NCBI RefSeq assembly: GCF_000171815.1
Contig: NZ_ABGR01000002.1
Span: 434,001 to 498,000, forward strand
Length of the DNA: 64,000 nt
Direction of reading: 5' to 3'
Source of the DNA: Vibrio sp. AND4
Lineage (GTDB): Bacteria; Pseudomonadota; Gammaproteobacteria; Enterobacterales; Vibrionaceae
A program made the translations under genes and the position numbers. The notes below the pieces were generated by a model. The model saw only the letters and a list, made by a program, of their open reading frames with translations. It was not told the DNA's origin and did not search any database. Positions within the stretch are counted from its first letter, which is position 1, and each line of letters starts with the position of its first letter. Below, piece after piece: positions 1-9,666 of this stretch.

Positions 1-1
1 A

Positions 2-172
2 ATCGATGCAAATGGTCATTTAATTCAGAAAATGTCATGGCTACTCGCTCCAGCATCGGAAATGGTTACTGAACACGTCAAAAGCTTGGTCGAGTATCCA
101 CCGACTCAAGGTGGTTCAACCTTCGATATGACTAAAATTATTGAGGATGCCATGAAGAAAACGCAGCAATAA
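2..172 (+). CDS. Sulfatase, C-terminal end (partial)
   Basis: Only the last 56 codons of this gene are in the window, in the frame that ends with TAA at 170-172. The tail has the run SLVEYPP followed about ten residues later by FDMTKIIEDAM, which resembles the closing segment of type I sulfatases (alkaline-phosphatase fold). No catalytic residue is visible because the N-terminal Cys/Ser-x-Pro-x-Arg active site lies outside the window. The strongest support is the next gene, 75 bp downstream on the same strand, an anaerobic-type sulfatase-maturating enzyme that normally acts on such a sulfatase. Confidence in the exact substrate class is nil. Confidence 0.6.
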   Translation: MDANGHLIQKMSWLLAPASEMVTEHVKSLVEYPPTQGGSTFDMTKIIEDAMKKTQQ

Positions 173-246
173 GCCCTTAAAAATAGTCTAAAGAAATAGC
201 CTAATCACGTCATTGCACTGATTAGGCTTTAACTTAGAGGATATCC

Positions 247-1575
247 ATGAGCAAATATCTCACTAGAAATACGACAGAGCTGGATGTTGTTCCTCTCAAA
301 ACAGCTAAAGCAGACAAAGGCCATGTCAGACGCTTCCACGTCATGGCCAAGCCCGGCGGGGCTAAGTGCAATATAGACTGCCAATACTGCTTCTATCTGC
401 ACAAAGAGGGTCTACTTCATCAACCTAAGCAACCAAGGATGAGTGATGAACTGCTCGAAAGGTATATTGAACAATATATTGCTAGTCAGGACTCAAATGA
501 AGTTACATTTTCTTGGCAAGGCGGAGAGCCCACTCTGTTGGGCTTAGATTTTTTTAGAAAAGTCGTCGTTTTACAAAAAAAGTACGCCGATGAAGGAATC
601 AAGGTAAACAACGACTTACAAACTAACGGTATTATACTTAACGATGAATGGTGTGAATTTTTAGCGCGGAACCATTTTCTGGTGGGTCTTTCAATAGACG
701 GTCCTGAGAGTATCCACAATAAGTACAGAGTCACCCGCAGTAACAAACCGACATTTCATCTCGTTATGAAAGCGGTAGAGTTGCTAAGACAATATGGCGT
801 CAAATTTAACGCACTTGTCACCGTTAATCGCCATAACGTCAAATACCCTATCGAAGTATATCGTTTTTTAGTCGACGAGTTGAAGGTAAACTACATACAG
901 TTCACCCCGGTTGTAGAGCCGAAAAACTTTAAGTCAGCGGCACCTCAATTTTTTAATGATGCCGCAATACCCTCTCTTGGGAGCCCAGAAGCGCGCCCGG
1001 GCAACGTTATGTCTATCGTCACAGATTGGTCCGTTGATCCTGATGATTGGGGGAATTTTCTCAAAGTAACTTTTGAAGAGTGGATCAATAACGACCTGGG
1101 TCGTGTCATGGTAAATCTGTTTGAAACAGCAGTTGCTCAAACAATGGGTAAACCAAGCCAGTTATGCGTGACTTCAGAATTTTGCGGCAAAGCCATCGCT
1201 ATAGAACACACAGGTGACATCTATTCCTGTGACCACTTCGTCTATCCAGAATACAAGCTCGGCAACATCAACGATCAAAATTTACCAGATATGGCTCTGT
1301 CTGTTCGTCAAGAAGGGTTCGGCATGTCAAAACGCGACAGCCTTCCAGAATATTGTAAGCGTTGTCCTTACTTAAACTTGTGCTGGGGGGAATGTCCAAA
1401 AAATAGAATCATCAAAACGCCTGATGGCGAGATCGGACTCAATTATTTATGTTCCGGTATCAAGACATTTTTTGACTTCGCACAACCAATACTTGTTGGC
1501 TTGGTCACCGTCATGAACACAGGAGCTAACAAAGCCCAGCTTTCAAAAAGCTCAGCGAGACCAGAAAGTTTGTAA
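247..1575 (+). CDS. Anaerobic-type sulfatase-maturating radical SAM enzyme (anSME)
   Basis: Radical S-adenosylmethionine enzyme of 442 aa, predicted to oxidise the active-site Cys or Ser of a sulfatase to formylglycine in the cytoplasm. Near the N-terminus is the radical-SAM cluster motif CNIDCQYC (CxxxCxxC), followed by the glycine-rich WQGGEPTLLG SAM-binding segment. The C-terminal third has the SPASM-type cysteine pattern for two auxiliary iron-sulfur clusters: FCGKA, SCDHF, then CKRCPYLNLC and CPKN, and a final LCSG. Family members are about 370-440 aa, so this one is full length. The ATG at 247 follows GAGGATATCC. It sits just after the sulfatase gene end, so the pair is probably an operon. 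Confidence 0.9.
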   Translation: MSKYLTRNTTELDVVPLKTAKADKGHVRRFHVMAKPGGAKCNIDCQYCFYLHKEGLLHQPKQPRMSDELLERYIEQYIASQDSNEVTFSWQGGEPTLLGLDFFRKVVVLQKKYADEGIKVNNDLQTNGIILNDEWCEFLARNHFLVGLSIDGPESIHNKYRVTRSNKPTFHLVMKAVELLRQYGVKFNALVTVNRHNVKYPIEVYRFLVDELKVNYIQFTPVVEPKNFKSAAPQFFNDAAIPSLGSPEARPGNVMSIVTDWSVDPDDWGNFLKVTFEEWINNDLGRVMVNLFETAVAQTMGKPSQLCVTSEFCGKAIAIEHTGDIYSCDHFVYPEYKLGNINDQNLPDMALSVRQEGFGMSKRDSLPEYCKRCPYLNLCWGECPKNRIIKTPDGEIGLNYLCSGIKTFFDFAQPILVGLVTVMNTGANKAQLSKSSARPESL

Positions 1576-1704
1576 CCGTATGAACCATTGGTAGACATAA
1601 AAGTAGTTGGTGGGCGTTAAAATAATAAATGAACGTGGCAACGATTTCGGCTGTTAAAACCGATTTTGGAGTGAAACCCGTTTTGGTTCATAAAGAAAAG
1701 ACAA

Positions 1705-1737
1705 TAAAAAAGGAGAGCATAAGCTCTCCTTTTCTTA
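1705..1737 (-). terminator. Rho-independent terminator after rplT
   Basis: Read on the minus strand, GGAGAGC and GCTCTCC form a hairpin with a 4-nt loop, followed by a run of T residues. It lies 16 bp past the rplT stop. The plus-strand reading also has a short T run, so it may work in both directions. Confidence 0.85.
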
Positions 1738-1752
1738 ATCCTAAACTGCTAA

Positions 1753-2106
1753 TTAAAGAGCAGCTTTCGCTTTTTCAACTAGAACAGCAAATGCTGATTT
1801 ATCGAATACTGCGATGTCCGCAAGGATCTTACGATCGATCTCGATAGATGCTTTCTTAAGACCGTTGATGAAACGGCTGTAAGATAGACCATTTTGACGA
1901 GATGCTGCATTGATACGTGCAATCCAAAGTTGACGGAATTGACGTTTCTTAGCGCGACGGTCACGGTAAGCGTATTGACCAGCTTTAGTAACTGCTTGGA
2001 AAGCTACGCGGTAAACACGTGAACGTGCACCGTAGTAACCTTTAGCTTGTTTTAGAACTTTCTTATGACGTGCACGAGCTTGTACACCACGTTTTACGCG
2101 AGGCAT
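1753..2106 (-). CDS. rplT: 50S ribosomal protein L20
   Basis: Ribosomal protein L20, 117 aa, the family's usual length. It starts [16 protein letters not shown] and has the very basic N-terminal extension that binds 23S rRNA, followed by the globular domain with [14 protein letters not shown]. It is essential for early 50S assembly. In E. coli L20 also represses translation of the infC-rpmI-rplT operon by binding a pseudoknot ahead of rpmI; the same gene order is seen here, but I did not fold the leader. It is the last gene of the minus-strand run thrS-infC-rpmI-rplT, 39 bp after rpmI, and is followed by a strong terminator. Confidence 0.98.
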   Translation of the reverse strand: MPRVKRGVQARARHKKVLKQAKGYYGARSRVYRVAFQAVTKAGQYAYRDRRAKKRQFRQLWIARINAASRQNGLSYSRFINGLKKASIEIDRKILADIAVFDKSAFAVLVEKAKAAL

Positions 2107-2145
2107 TATGCTTCTCCTAAACTAAACGATTGATAACTAAAAGAA

Positions 2146-2340
2146 TTAAGCGTATGGCATCATACGAATAACTGCAGCCACTTCACAACGAGGAAGGATT
2201 GCATTCGGACGTAGTTGACGCTTGTTCTTAGTAGTACGCTTAGTCAGGATGTGACGTTTTGTAGCGTGCTTGAACTTAATACCACCAGCAGTTTTCTTAA
2301 AACGCTTAGCAGCACCTTTGTTGGTTTTCATCTTAGGCAT
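2146..2340 (-). CDS. rpmI: 50S ribosomal protein L35
   Basis: Ribosomal protein L35, 64 aa, full length, starting [16 protein letters not shown] and very rich in Lys and Arg. It belongs to the 50S subunit. The 121-bp spacer between infC and this gene is the position where E. coli carries the L20-binding translational operator. Translational coupling to rplT downstream is expected from the conserved arrangement. Confidence 0.98.
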   Translation of the reverse strand: MPKMKTNKGAAKRFKKTAGGIKFKHATKRHILTKRTTKNKRQLRPNAILPRCEVAAVIRMMPYA

Positions 2341-2461
2341 GATGAATAACTCCGCATTGAGTAGGTTTAATAAACAACGTAATTAGGGCGAACAAGAGCC
2401 ACCCGCTATCTTCTATTAAAAAGAATGGCGACTGGCACTTAATTACTTGATGAGCCTTTAA

Positions 2462-3013
2462 TTACTTCTTTTTAGGGGCAAGAACCATGATCATCTGACG
2501 ACCTTCGATTCGACTTGGGAAAGATTCCACTACAGCAAAGTCTACAGTGTCTTCTTTCAAGCGATGAAGAACGTCAACACCGATGTCTTGGTGTGCCATT
2601 TCTCGGCCACGGAAGCGAATTGTTACCTTCACTTTGTTGCCTTCTTCAAGGAAACGCGTCAGGTTGCGTAGTTTTACCTGATAGTCTCCAATATCAGTTC
2701 CAGGACGGAATTTTACTTCCTTAATCTGAACCTGTTTTTGCTTTTTCTTCTGCTCTTTAGCAGATTTGCTCTTTTCAAAGAGGAATTTGCCGTAGTCCAT
2801 AACACGACAGACTGGCGGCTCAGCGTTAGGACTGATTTCCACAAGATCCATGCCCGCTTCTTCAGCAGCTGCGATCGCTTCTTGAATAGATACAACACCA
2901 ACTGATTCACCGTCAGCGCCTGTTAGTCGAACTTCACGAACGCCACGAATTTCATTGTTCATACGGTGTGGGTTTTGTTTTACCGGCTGTTGGCCGCGTC
3001 TTCCGCCTTTAAT
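2462..3013 (-). CDS. infC: Translation initiation factor IF-3, AUU start
   Basis: IF-3, 183 aa, binds the 30S subunit, prevents premature 50S joining and proofreads start-codon choice. The usual ATG that a gene caller would choose (2962) opens [13 protein letters not shown], but the frame stays open upstream and encodes [16 protein letters not shown], the conserved IF-3 N-terminus. The initiator at 3013-3011 is ATT, preceded by GGAGG eight bases away inside the end of thrS. AUU start codons in infC are the established basis of IF-3 autoregulation, because IF-3 itself discriminates against AUU. The gap to the thrS stop is only 3 bp, so the two are co-transcribed. Confidence 0.95.
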   Translation of the reverse strand: MKGGRRGQQPVKQNPHRMNNEIRGVREVRLTGADGESVGVVSIQEAIAAAEEAGMDLVEISPNAEPPVCRVMDYGKFLFEKSKSAKEQKKKQKQVQIKEVKFRPGTDIGDYQVKLRNLTRFLEEGNKVKVTIRFRGREMAHQDIGVDVLHRLKEDTVDFAVVESFPSRIEGRQMIMVLAPKKK

Positions 3014-3016
3014 AGC

Positions 3017-4945
3017 TTATTCCTCCAGATTGAGCTTACGGCTAAAGATCTCGTCTTGGATGTATGCAATGAAGTCATCCACTTTAAATTTACCGAGATC
3101 TTTACCTTTTCGAGTACGTACTGCGATTTCGCCTGCTTCCATTTCTTGGTCACCGACAACTAGCATATACGGTACACGCTTTAAAGTATGTTCGCGGATT
3201 TTAAAGCCAATCTTCTCATTTCTCAAGTCTGCTTTGGCTCTAATTCCACTTTTTTGTAGTTTTTGTACTACTTCTTGAACATAATCTGACTGTTTATCAG
3301 TAATGTTCATAAGAATTGCTTGTTCTGGTGCCAACCAAGTTGGGAAGAAACCAGCATATTCTTCAATAAGAATACCAATGAAACGCTCTAGTGAACCTAA
3401 AATTGCGCGGTGAATCATTACCGGCACAAGACGTTCATTGTTTTCACCTACATAAGTTGCACCCAGGCGACCTGGTAGGTTGAAATCTAGTTGGACAGTA
3501 CCACACTGCCATGCACGGTCTAGACAGTCATATAGTGTGAATTCAATCTTAGGACCGTAGAATGCACCCTCGCCTTCTTGGATCTCGTATGGAATCTCCA
3601 TCGATTCAAGAGACTGTTTCAATGCTTCTTCAGATTGATCCCAGATTTCATCTGAACCTACACGTTGTTCTGGACGAGTAGACAGTTTCACTACGATATT
3701 GTCGAAACCAAATGTTTGGTATGTATCGTACACCATTTTGATGCAACTTGTTACTTCTTCTTGAATTTGGCTCTCGGTACAGAAAATATGAGCGTCATCC
3801 TGAGTAAAGCCACGTACACGCATAATACCGTGCAGCGCACCAGATGGTTCGTTACGGTGACATGAGCCGAACTCTGCCATACGTAGTGGTAGGTCACGGT
3901 ACGATTTTAGACCTTGATTGAAGATCTGTACATGACCAGGGCAGTTCATTGGCTTCAGTGCGTATTCACGGTTCTCAGAAGCCGTTGTGAACATCGCATC
4001 AGCGTATTTGTCCCAGTGACCAGAACGTTCCCAAAGAACGCGATCCATAATTAATGGACCTTTTACTTCTTGGTAACCGTATTCATCTAGCTTAGAGCGC
4101 ACGAATACTTCAAGGTCACGGAAGATAGACCAACCATTGTGATGCCAGAACACCATACCCGGTGCTTCTTGTTGCATGTGGAATAAGTCTAGTTGCTTAC
4201 CCAATTTACGGTGGTCACGCTTCGCTGCTTCTTCTAAGCGAGTTAGGTGCGCTTTTAGTGCTTTCTTATCGTGGAAAGCGGTACCGTAGATACGTTGAAG
4301 CATTTTGTTGTCGCTGTTACCACGCCAGTAAGCACCTGCAACATTCATCAGAGTGAAGTGTTGGCAGAAGCTCATGTTAGGAACGTGAGGGCCACGACAC
4401 ATGTCAATGTATTCTTCATGGTGGTAAAGGCCTGGACGGTCATCACGAGATACGTTTTCGTCTAGGATTTCCACCTTGTATGGTTCGCCACGTGATTCAA
4501 ATGTGTCACGTGCTTCCTGCCAGCTTACTTTTTTCTTAACCACTTCGTACTTGGTTTTCGCGAGCTCTTTCATACGCTTTTCAATCTTTTCAAGATCGTC
4601 TTGCGTTAAAGACTCATCTAGGTCGATGTCGTAGTAGAAGCCATTGTCGATGGTTGGACCAATCGCCATTTTAGCTTGAGGGTAAAGCTGCTTAAGGGCG
4701 TGACCAAGAAGGTGAGCACAAGAGTGACGAACGATTTCTAGACCGTCTACTTCATCTTTAACTGTGATGATTTCTAGGCTTGCGTCTTCTTCAATTGGAT
4801 CGCACGCATCAACGCGATTACCGTTTACGCGACCAGCGATAGTTGCTTTGGCAAGGCCGGGACCGATCGATTGCGCAACTTCCATAGTAGAAACAGGGTT
4901 GTCAAATTGACGCTGACTGCCGTCAGGAAGAGTAATAATAGGCAT
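3017..4945 (-). CDS. thrS: Threonine-tRNA ligase
   Basis: Class II threonyl-tRNA synthetase, 642 aa, matching E. coli ThrS in length. From N to C: a TGS domain (about residues 1-61), an editing domain with the zinc-type motif HSCAHLLGH, the linker with YIDMCRGPH, the catalytic core including LKPMNCPGH (whose Cys binds the catalytic zinc), and the C-terminal anticodon-binding domain. An ATG 39 bases further upstream is in frame, but the start at 4945 ([10 protein letters not shown]) is chosen because it matches the conserved N-terminus and has AAAGGAC seven bases ahead. The leader carries a tRNA-mimic hairpin suggesting autogenous translational repression. It is the first gene of the thrS-infC-rpmI-rplT run. 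Confidence 0.98.
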   Translation of the reverse strand: MPIITLPDGSQRQFDNPVSTMEVAQSIGPGLAKATIAGRVNGNRVDACDPIEEDASLEIITVKDEVDGLEIVRHSCAHLLGHALKQLYPQAKMAIGPTIDNGFYYDIDLDESLTQDDLEKIEKRMKELAKTKYEVVKKKVSWQEARDTFESRGEPYKVEILDENVSRDDRPGLYHHEEYIDMCRGPHVPNMSFCQHFTLMNVAGAYWRGNSDNKMLQRIYGTAFHDKKALKAHLTRLEEAAKRDHRKLGKQLDLFHMQQEAPGMVFWHHNGWSIFRDLEVFVRSKLDEYGYQEVKGPLIMDRVLWERSGHWDKYADAMFTTASENREYALKPMNCPGHVQIFNQGLKSYRDLPLRMAEFGSCHRNEPSGALHGIMRVRGFTQDDAHIFCTESQIQEEVTSCIKMVYDTYQTFGFDNIVVKLSTRPEQRVGSDEIWDQSEEALKQSLESMEIPYEIQEGEGAFYGPKIEFTLYDCLDRAWQCGTVQLDFNLPGRLGATYVGENNERLVPVMIHRAILGSLERFIGILIEEYAGFFPTWLAPEQAILMNITDKQSDYVQEVVQKLQKSGIRAKADLRNEKIGFKIREHTLKRVPYMLVVGDQEMEAGEIAVRTRKGKDLGKFKVDDFIAYIQDEIFSRKLNLEE

Positions 4946-4950
4946 GCTAT

Positions 4951-4984
4951 GTCCTTTACAGTGGTGTTGCACACCAAGCAACAC
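4951..4984 (-). promoter_or_regulatory. thrS translational operator with tRNA-Thr anticodon-loop mimic
   Basis: On the minus strand, GTGTTGC and GCAACAC form a perfect 7-bp stem (4984-4978 with 4970-4964) closing a 7-nt loop UUGGUGU. U at loop position 2 followed by GGU reproduces U33 and the GGU anticodon of tRNA-Thr. The GGU lies at about -30 to -28 from the ATG, with the ribosome-binding AAAGGAC between hairpin and start. E. coli thrS has an equivalent hairpin with an anticodon-like loop at nearly the same distance, bound by ThrRS to block its own translation. The mechanism here is inferred by analogy. Confidence 0.8.
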
Positions 4985-5527
4985 ATGAAAGTTATTTTAT
5001 ATATTTAATTCAACAAGTTATGAAACTTGTAAGAGAAATATGTAGGATTTGGTACAAATTTAGGTACAAATACGGATGCACCACTATTTATTCCAAGGGC
5101 ATTGTAACGAATAAATGTGAAATGACAATAATGAACTAAGCTCAAGTTCGAAGAAACATATCACCTTCACCGACCGAATGCGATTGTGCTGCGTTTTAAT
5201 AGGCCCCCCTCTTCTTACCCTTTCATCATCCTTCGACCTATCATGGGAAAGTTTCAAGGCCATAGCTTTAGAAGAATCCATGTAGCTGATTTAATAAATA
5301 ACCCCACCCTATTTAGCCCTCTTCACTTCAACAGCACGCTCGAACGCTCGTTTTTCTGAATGTGGACCAGCAAGAAATTAAACGACTGTTCTTTTTTATA
5401 TACGTTCTTTTTAATAAAAGAATAAAAGAATTGGCGACAATACATTGAAAAGGGTTGTTTAAGAGATGAAGCTAAGCCCTAACGCTACATCTATCACTCC
5501 GAGAGTCAGGGCTGGTATTTGCTTGCG
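4985..5527. other. Intergenic region between thrS leader and spo0M-like gene
   Basis: No convincing gene here; the one open frame of about 65 codons on the minus strand has no ribosome-binding site or recognisable protein. The right part of the leader presumably holds the thrS promoter. Two copies of the word GGTACAAATT/GGTACAAATA lie at 5053-5080. AGCCCTAAC and GTCAGGGCT near 5476-5515 could pair over a large loop after the spo0M-like gene, without a clear T run. Confidence 0.4.
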
Positions 5528-6271
5528 TTACAAATTCAACGTAAGCGCGACTGCTGCAGCAACTTGTGAATCAGATGCGCCGATAGGTAGCGAGAAAGAA
5601 CGGTACTGATCACCGGACATGCTAAATGAGTGGTCGATTTCTGTTAAACAATGCATCGTCTCGCCATCTAAAACAAAGGAGAGCTCAATCTCTTTACTAG
5701 AAACGAAACCGTTATTACGAAATTCTAGCTCTTGGAAAACCCCTGAACGTGAAGTGAAAGTGTTACCGCGTAAAAAGCCCTTTTCGACGTCAGCTTTAAC
5801 CATGCAGAAACCAGCTTGTTCAATCGTTCGGATCACACAGGAAGCCACAGGTAACGGCTTAACCTCGATATAATCCCTATCACGCGGGTCAATCGCAAAA
5901 CCAATATCTAGCGTGGTTTCAACCCATACGTGACAGTGATTTTTCTGCGCACTTACTGCCGTGATCGGTGTTTCGTCGTGCAGTTTAAGCTCAAATGGTA
6001 CCTGCTTGTCTTCATTCGGTTGAATAATAAACGGCTCAACCGCTTTCAATTGATCAATCGTGAAAGTTTGGTAGCTAACGCTGTCGTCTGCTTCTACTTT
6101 CATTTCCGTGTTCAGTTTGATGGTGATGGCATCTATTTGTTGCTCCACATCCCCACCTTTGATGTGAACGTGGCCACGTAAAGTTGCGCCTTGGTATACG
6201 CTCATTTCATCTAAAATCGTATCGACTTTTGCTGAGCCAATACCAAGTGATGCTTTTAGTTTCTTAAACAT
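5528..6271 (-). CDS. Spo0M (SpoOM) family protein
   Basis: 247-aa cytoplasmic protein of the Spo0M family, named for a Bacillus sporulation-control protein but widespread in non-sporulating bacteria. It begins MFKKLKASLGIGSAKVDTIL, the typical Spo0M opening, followed by beta-rich sequence with YQGATLRGHVHIKGG and a second half with FLRGNTF and FQELEF, in keeping with the arrestin-like two-lobed fold reported for the family. The start is preceded by AGGAATC. It stands alone, divergent from hutC across 192 bp. Its role in Vibrio is unknown; nothing links it to the hut genes apart from position. Confidence 0.85.
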   Translation of the reverse strand: MFKKLKASLGIGSAKVDTILDEMSVYQGATLRGHVHIKGGDVEQQIDAITIKLNTEMKVEADDSVSYQTFTIDQLKAVEPFIIQPNEDKQVPFELKLHDETPITAVSAQKNHCHVWVETTLDIGFAIDPRDRDYIEVKPLPVASCVIRTIEQAGFCMVKADVEKGFLRGNTFTSRSGVFQELEFRNNGFVSSKEIELSFVLDGETMHCLTEIDHSFSMSGDQYRSFSLPIGASDSQVAAAVALTLNL

Positions 6272-6435
6272 GTGATTCCTTCGTGACTGTTTGTTTTATT
6301 ATGTTGATATGTCTCTGTTTACACAACTGATCAACCCCCCGCAAGTAATAGATTGCAAGAATGTTTATTCATCACTTCTATCAGCAAACAAAATAACGCT
6401 ATCCGTTTGCAATTTGTGCGTGTATTACGCACTAT

Positions 6436-6447
6436 TTGTATAGTCAA
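6436..6447. promoter_or_regulatory. Possible HutC operator ahead of hutC
   Basis: TTGTATAGTCAA, an imperfect inverted repeat 17 bp upstream of the hutC ATG, shares TTGTATA with the better operator before hutI. Both sites are followed by nearly the same AAAAGGAAGT leader. This suggests HutC autoregulation. Confidence 0.45.
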
Positions 6448-6463
6448 TTAAAAGGAAGTTAAC

Positions 6464-7171
6464 ATGTCTACACCACTCTACATGCAAATCAAACAGTTTA
6501 TCCTCGATAAGATTGACTCGGGAGAGTGGATGGTAGGACATAGGATCGCAACGGAAATCGAATTAACGCAGCAATTCGACGTGAGCCGAATGACTGTCAA
6601 CAAAGCGATTCGGGATTTGGTGAATGTAGGCAAACTGCAACGCCGTCCTCGCCTTGGCACGTTTGTTTGTGATCCAACAGAAAAATCTGAATCCCCTCTA
6701 TTGGACATCCGTAACATAGCATCTGAAATCACTAATCGCGGACGAGAACATCACAGTGAGGTATTGCAAAAAATCGCCATTAAAGCCGATGACAGTATCG
6801 CGACAAAGCTTGGTGTGATGCTTGGCACCACGGTATTTTACAGCGAGATTATCCACTTTGAAGACGGAAAACCAATTCAGCTTGAGCTACGTTGGGTCAA
6901 CAGACAGTATGCGCCAAGTTATCTGCAGCAAGATTTCACCAATATGACGCCAAACCAATACCTCTCAGATAACTGCCCACTGAGTGCAATAGAGCATACT
7001 GTCGAGGCGATTGTTCCTGAAGGACGTATTAAACAAGACCTCAGAATGCAAACAAACGAGCCTTGTCTATTGCTCAATCGCCGCACTTGGAGTCAAGATA
7101 AACTAGTCAGTACCGCACTCCTTTACCATCCCGGGAATAAGTACAAATTAAGCTCTAAAATCCTGCTATAG
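6464..7171 (+). CDS. hutC: Histidine utilization repressor HutC (GntR/UTRA)
   Basis: 235-aa GntR-family repressor. The N-terminal winged helix-turn-helix (about residues 1-70) has IATEIELTQQFDVSRMTVNKAIRDL, followed by a UTRA ligand-binding domain (about 85-230) with FYSEIIHFEDGKPIQLE and ending NKYKLSSKILL. HutC repressors release DNA on binding urocanate, the first breakdown product of histidine. The ATG follows AAAAGGAAGTTAAC. It is directly upstream of and collinear with hutIGUH, 117 bp before hutI, and palindromic TTGTATA-type sites lie before both hutC and hutI. Confidence 0.92.
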   Translation: MSTPLYMQIKQFILDKIDSGEWMVGHRIATEIELTQQFDVSRMTVNKAIRDLVNVGKLQRRPRLGTFVCDPTEKSESPLLDIRNIASEITNRGREHHSEVLQKIAIKADDSIATKLGVMLGTTVFYSEIIHFEDGKPIQLELRWVNRQYAPSYLQQDFTNMTPNQYLSDNCPLSAIEHTVEAIVPEGRIKQDLRMQTNEPCLLLNRRTWSQDKLVSTALLYHPGNKYKLSSKILL

Positions 7172-7246
7172 ACTAAGCTCCCCCTTCGGCGCGATCACAT
7201 TTCATTAACATCAGTCTTGTCAGTGATGCTTTTTTCTCCTATTAAT

Positions 7247-7270
7247 TTGTATATACATTTAAATATACAA
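7247..7270. promoter_or_regulatory. HutC operator before hutI
   Basis: An inverted repeat TTGTATAT ... ATATACAA, 24 bp long, 18 bp upstream of the hutI start. It contains the perfect palindrome TGTATATACA (7248-7257). The shape fits GntR/HutC-type operators (TTGTATxTACAA) and its place fits repression of hutIGUH. Confidence 0.75.
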
Positions 7271-7288
7271 ATCAAAAGGAAGTATCAG

Positions 7289-8539
7289 ATGGATTTGCTG
7301 ATTGAAAATGCTCGCCTTGTCACTATGCAAGAAGGAGATCAAGGCTACCGGCCCTCTCCTCTCGCTCGCGTCGGCATTCAATCAGGAAAAATCGTTGCAC
7401 TTAGTCGCCTAGCAAGAGGCGAAGACAACTCAGAAACCGAATCCATCCTGAATCCAGCCCAATATGAACAGACCATTGACCTTCAAAGCAAGTTGTTGTT
7501 GCCGGGGTTTATTGATTGTCACACTCATCTTGTGTTTGCTGGAAATCGTGCCAACGAGTTTGAAATGCGCCTCAACGGTATCCACTACGAGGAGATCGCC
7601 AAACAAGGGGGTGGCATTCTCTCTACCGTTCGTGCTACGCGCGCTGCGACACAAGCGCAACTCGTAGAGCTCGCTCTACCACGTTTAGATGGTTTGCTTG
7701 CAAGCGGTGTTACTTCTGTTGAGATTAAGTCTGGGTACGGGCTGACACTACAAGATGAAATCAAGATGCTGCGAGCAGCGAAAGCCTTAGAGCAAGAGCG
7801 CAAAGTAAAAATCACCACAACCCTACTCGCCGCTCATACACTTCCACCAGAATTTAAACACCGTGCAGACGACTATATCCAACACATCTGTGAAGACATC
7901 ATTCCCCTCGTGGCAGAGGAAAAGCTCGCCACCAGCGTCGATGTATTTTGTGAGTCGATAGGTTTTAACTTAGCTCAAACCGAGCGTGTCTTTGAGGCAG
8001 CAAAACAACACGGTTTACATGTCAAAGGGCATACTGAACAGCTTTCTGATTTAGGCGGCACTATGCTAACGGCAAAATACAATGGCCTTTCTGCCGATCA
8101 TATTGAATATCTCGATGAAATTGGTGTGCGTGCGCTCGCCAATTCCTCGACCGTGGCAACCTTGCTCCCTGGTGCGTTCTACTTCTTACGTGAAACCCAA
8201 TTGCCTCCTATCGAATTACTCAGAGCACACAAGGTGCCAATGGCGATAGCAACAGACATCAACCCAGGGACATCGCCATTCGCAGATTTAACTCTGATGA
8301 TGAATATGGCTTGCACCCTGTTCCGTTTAACCCCTCAGGAGGCACTACGCGGCGTTACCCAGCACGCCGCAAAAGCCTTGGGTTATGGGGGGTCTCGTGG
8401 CGTGATTTCGGTGGGTTATGACGCTGATTTCTCCGTGTGGGATATAGAGAACCCAGCGGATCTTAGCTATCAAGTTGGCGTAAAACGTTTAGTCGCTCGC
8501 ATCGTTAATGGTGACTATGCCTCTCATGGAGGACTGTAA
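7289..8539 (+). CDS. hutI: Imidazolonepropionase
   Basis: 416-aa metal-dependent amidohydrolase, third step of histidine breakdown: 4-imidazolone-5-propionate to N-formimidoyl-L-glutamate. The HxH metal motif is in [13 protein letters not shown]; further family motifs are [18 protein letters not shown] and the metal-binding Asp in [10 protein letters not shown]. An upstream ATG extends the frame by 24 codons across the HutC operator; the start at 7289 ([11 protein letters not shown]) is chosen because it has AAAAGGAAG in front and matches the family. It ends 1 bp before hutG, so translation is probably coupled. Confidence 0.96.
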   Translation: MDLLIENARLVTMQEGDQGYRPSPLARVGIQSGKIVALSRLARGEDNSETESILNPAQYEQTIDLQSKLLLPGFIDCHTHLVFAGNRANEFEMRLNGIHYEEIAKQGGGILSTVRATRAATQAQLVELALPRLDGLLASGVTSVEIKSGYGLTLQDEIKMLRAAKALEQERKVKITTTLLAAHTLPPEFKHRADDYIQHICEDIIPLVAEEKLATSVDVFCESIGFNLAQTERVFEAAKQHGLHVKGHTEQLSDLGGTMLTAKYNGLSADHIEYLDEIGVRALANSSTVATLLPGAFYFLRETQLPPIELLRAHKVPMAIATDINPGTSPFADLTLMMNMACTLFRLTPQEALRGVTQHAAKALGYGGSRGVISVGYDADFSVWDIENPADLSYQVGVKRLVARIVNGDYASHGGL

Positions 8540-8540
8540 C

Positions 8541-9554
8541 ATGGCTCAATCCGATCTCAATGCCACTCCATTTCACTGGCAAGGCCGTCACGATACGGAA
8601 GACGGTGAACTTGGTAAGCGTATTCACCACGTAATTAAAAACATTTCTGTTGCAGATTTACCGAGCAGGAGCGAAGGGGTCTCGATCCTTGGCTTTGCAA
8701 CTGACGCAGGTGTTGCCCGAAATAAGGGTCGTATTGGTGCGAAAAAGTCACCGGATTTAATCCGGCGTGCCCTAGCCAATCTCGCTTGGCACCAAGATGC
8801 GCCGCTTTACGATCTCGGCACCGTCGTTTGCGAAGACGACTTACTAGAAACTAGCCAGTCGCAGTGCGCAGCTACGATTGCTAAAGCGCTGCCTCATTCA
8901 CCTGTCGTAGTGCTAGGTGGCGGACACGAAATCGCATGGGCATCATTTTCAGGCTTGGCCGAGTACTTCAAAACGCATCATCCAGACAAGCAGCCAAAGA
9001 TTGGAATTATCAACTTCGATGCACATTTTGACTTACGCGCGTTTAACAGTTCACTTGCAGAGGTAAAACCGAGCTCAGGCACACCGTTTAATCAGATCCA
9101 TCACTTTTGCCAACGCAATAATTGGGCGTTTCAGTACGCTTGCATTGGTGTCAGTAGAAGCAGCAATACCAAAGCCCTGTTCCAGAAAGCTGATGAACTC
9201 AAGGTTTGGTATTTGGAAGATAAACAACTTTGCTACCTGAACCAAATCGACCACTTAACACAGCTACAACTCTTCATCGATGGGTGCGAGTATCTCTATC
9301 TAACGATTGATTTGGACGTATTCCCGGCAGCAACAGCTCCGGGCGTGAGTGCTCCAGCAGCCAGAGGGGTCAGCTACGACATCCTTTCGCCGTTTCTCGA
9401 ACTAATCCTAGATTGCAAAAACAAACTGATGCTGGCAGACATTGCCGAGTATAACCCCACTTATGATGTCGATAGCCAAACTGCTCGGTTAGCTGCTCGT
9501 CTATGTTGGGACATCACTAATGCCATGGCAGAAATAAACCGTAAGCCGAAATAA
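8541..9554 (+). CDS. hutG: Formimidoylglutamase
   Basis: 337-aa member of the arginase/agmatinase superfamily; hydrolyses N-formimidoyl-L-glutamate to glutamate and formamide, the last hut step. The manganese-binding signatures are present in order: [17 protein letters not shown] and [20 protein letters not shown]. The start at 8541 follows GGAGGACTGTAAC; an earlier in-frame ATG lies inside hutI and is not used. The family length is about 310-340 aa. A gap of 112 bp with no clear terminator separates it from hutU. Confidence 0.96.
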   Translation: MAQSDLNATPFHWQGRHDTEDGELGKRIHHVIKNISVADLPSRSEGVSILGFATDAGVARNKGRIGAKKSPDLIRRALANLAWHQDAPLYDLGTVVCEDDLLETSQSQCAATIAKALPHSPVVVLGGGHEIAWASFSGLAEYFKTHHPDKQPKIGIINFDAHFDLRAFNSSLAEVKPSSGTPFNQIHHFCQRNNWAFQYACIGVSRSSNTKALFQKADELKVWYLEDKQLCYLNQIDHLTQLQLFIDGCEYLYLTIDLDVFPAATAPGVSAPAARGVSYDILSPFLELILDCKNKLMLADIAEYNPTYDVDSQTARLAARLCWDITNAMAEINRKPK

Positions 9555-9666
9555 CCGAACCTAATAACAATCAACTCGGACAAGAAACAGCTCAGACAGC
9601 ACTTTACCCGAGTAGAAATAGCCGAGCATAGACTTGGCATACGCGTGAAACTGAAGGAGTCTTAAC

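Noticed and set aside
1629..1847. 72-codon open frame on the plus strand overlapping the rplT end
   Set aside because: It reads through the rplT terminator and antisense to rplT; no ribosome-binding site and no recognisable protein.
5084..5281. 65-codon minus-strand frame between thrS and the Spo0M-like gene
   Set aside because: No start signal, no family features; AT-rich intergenic DNA.
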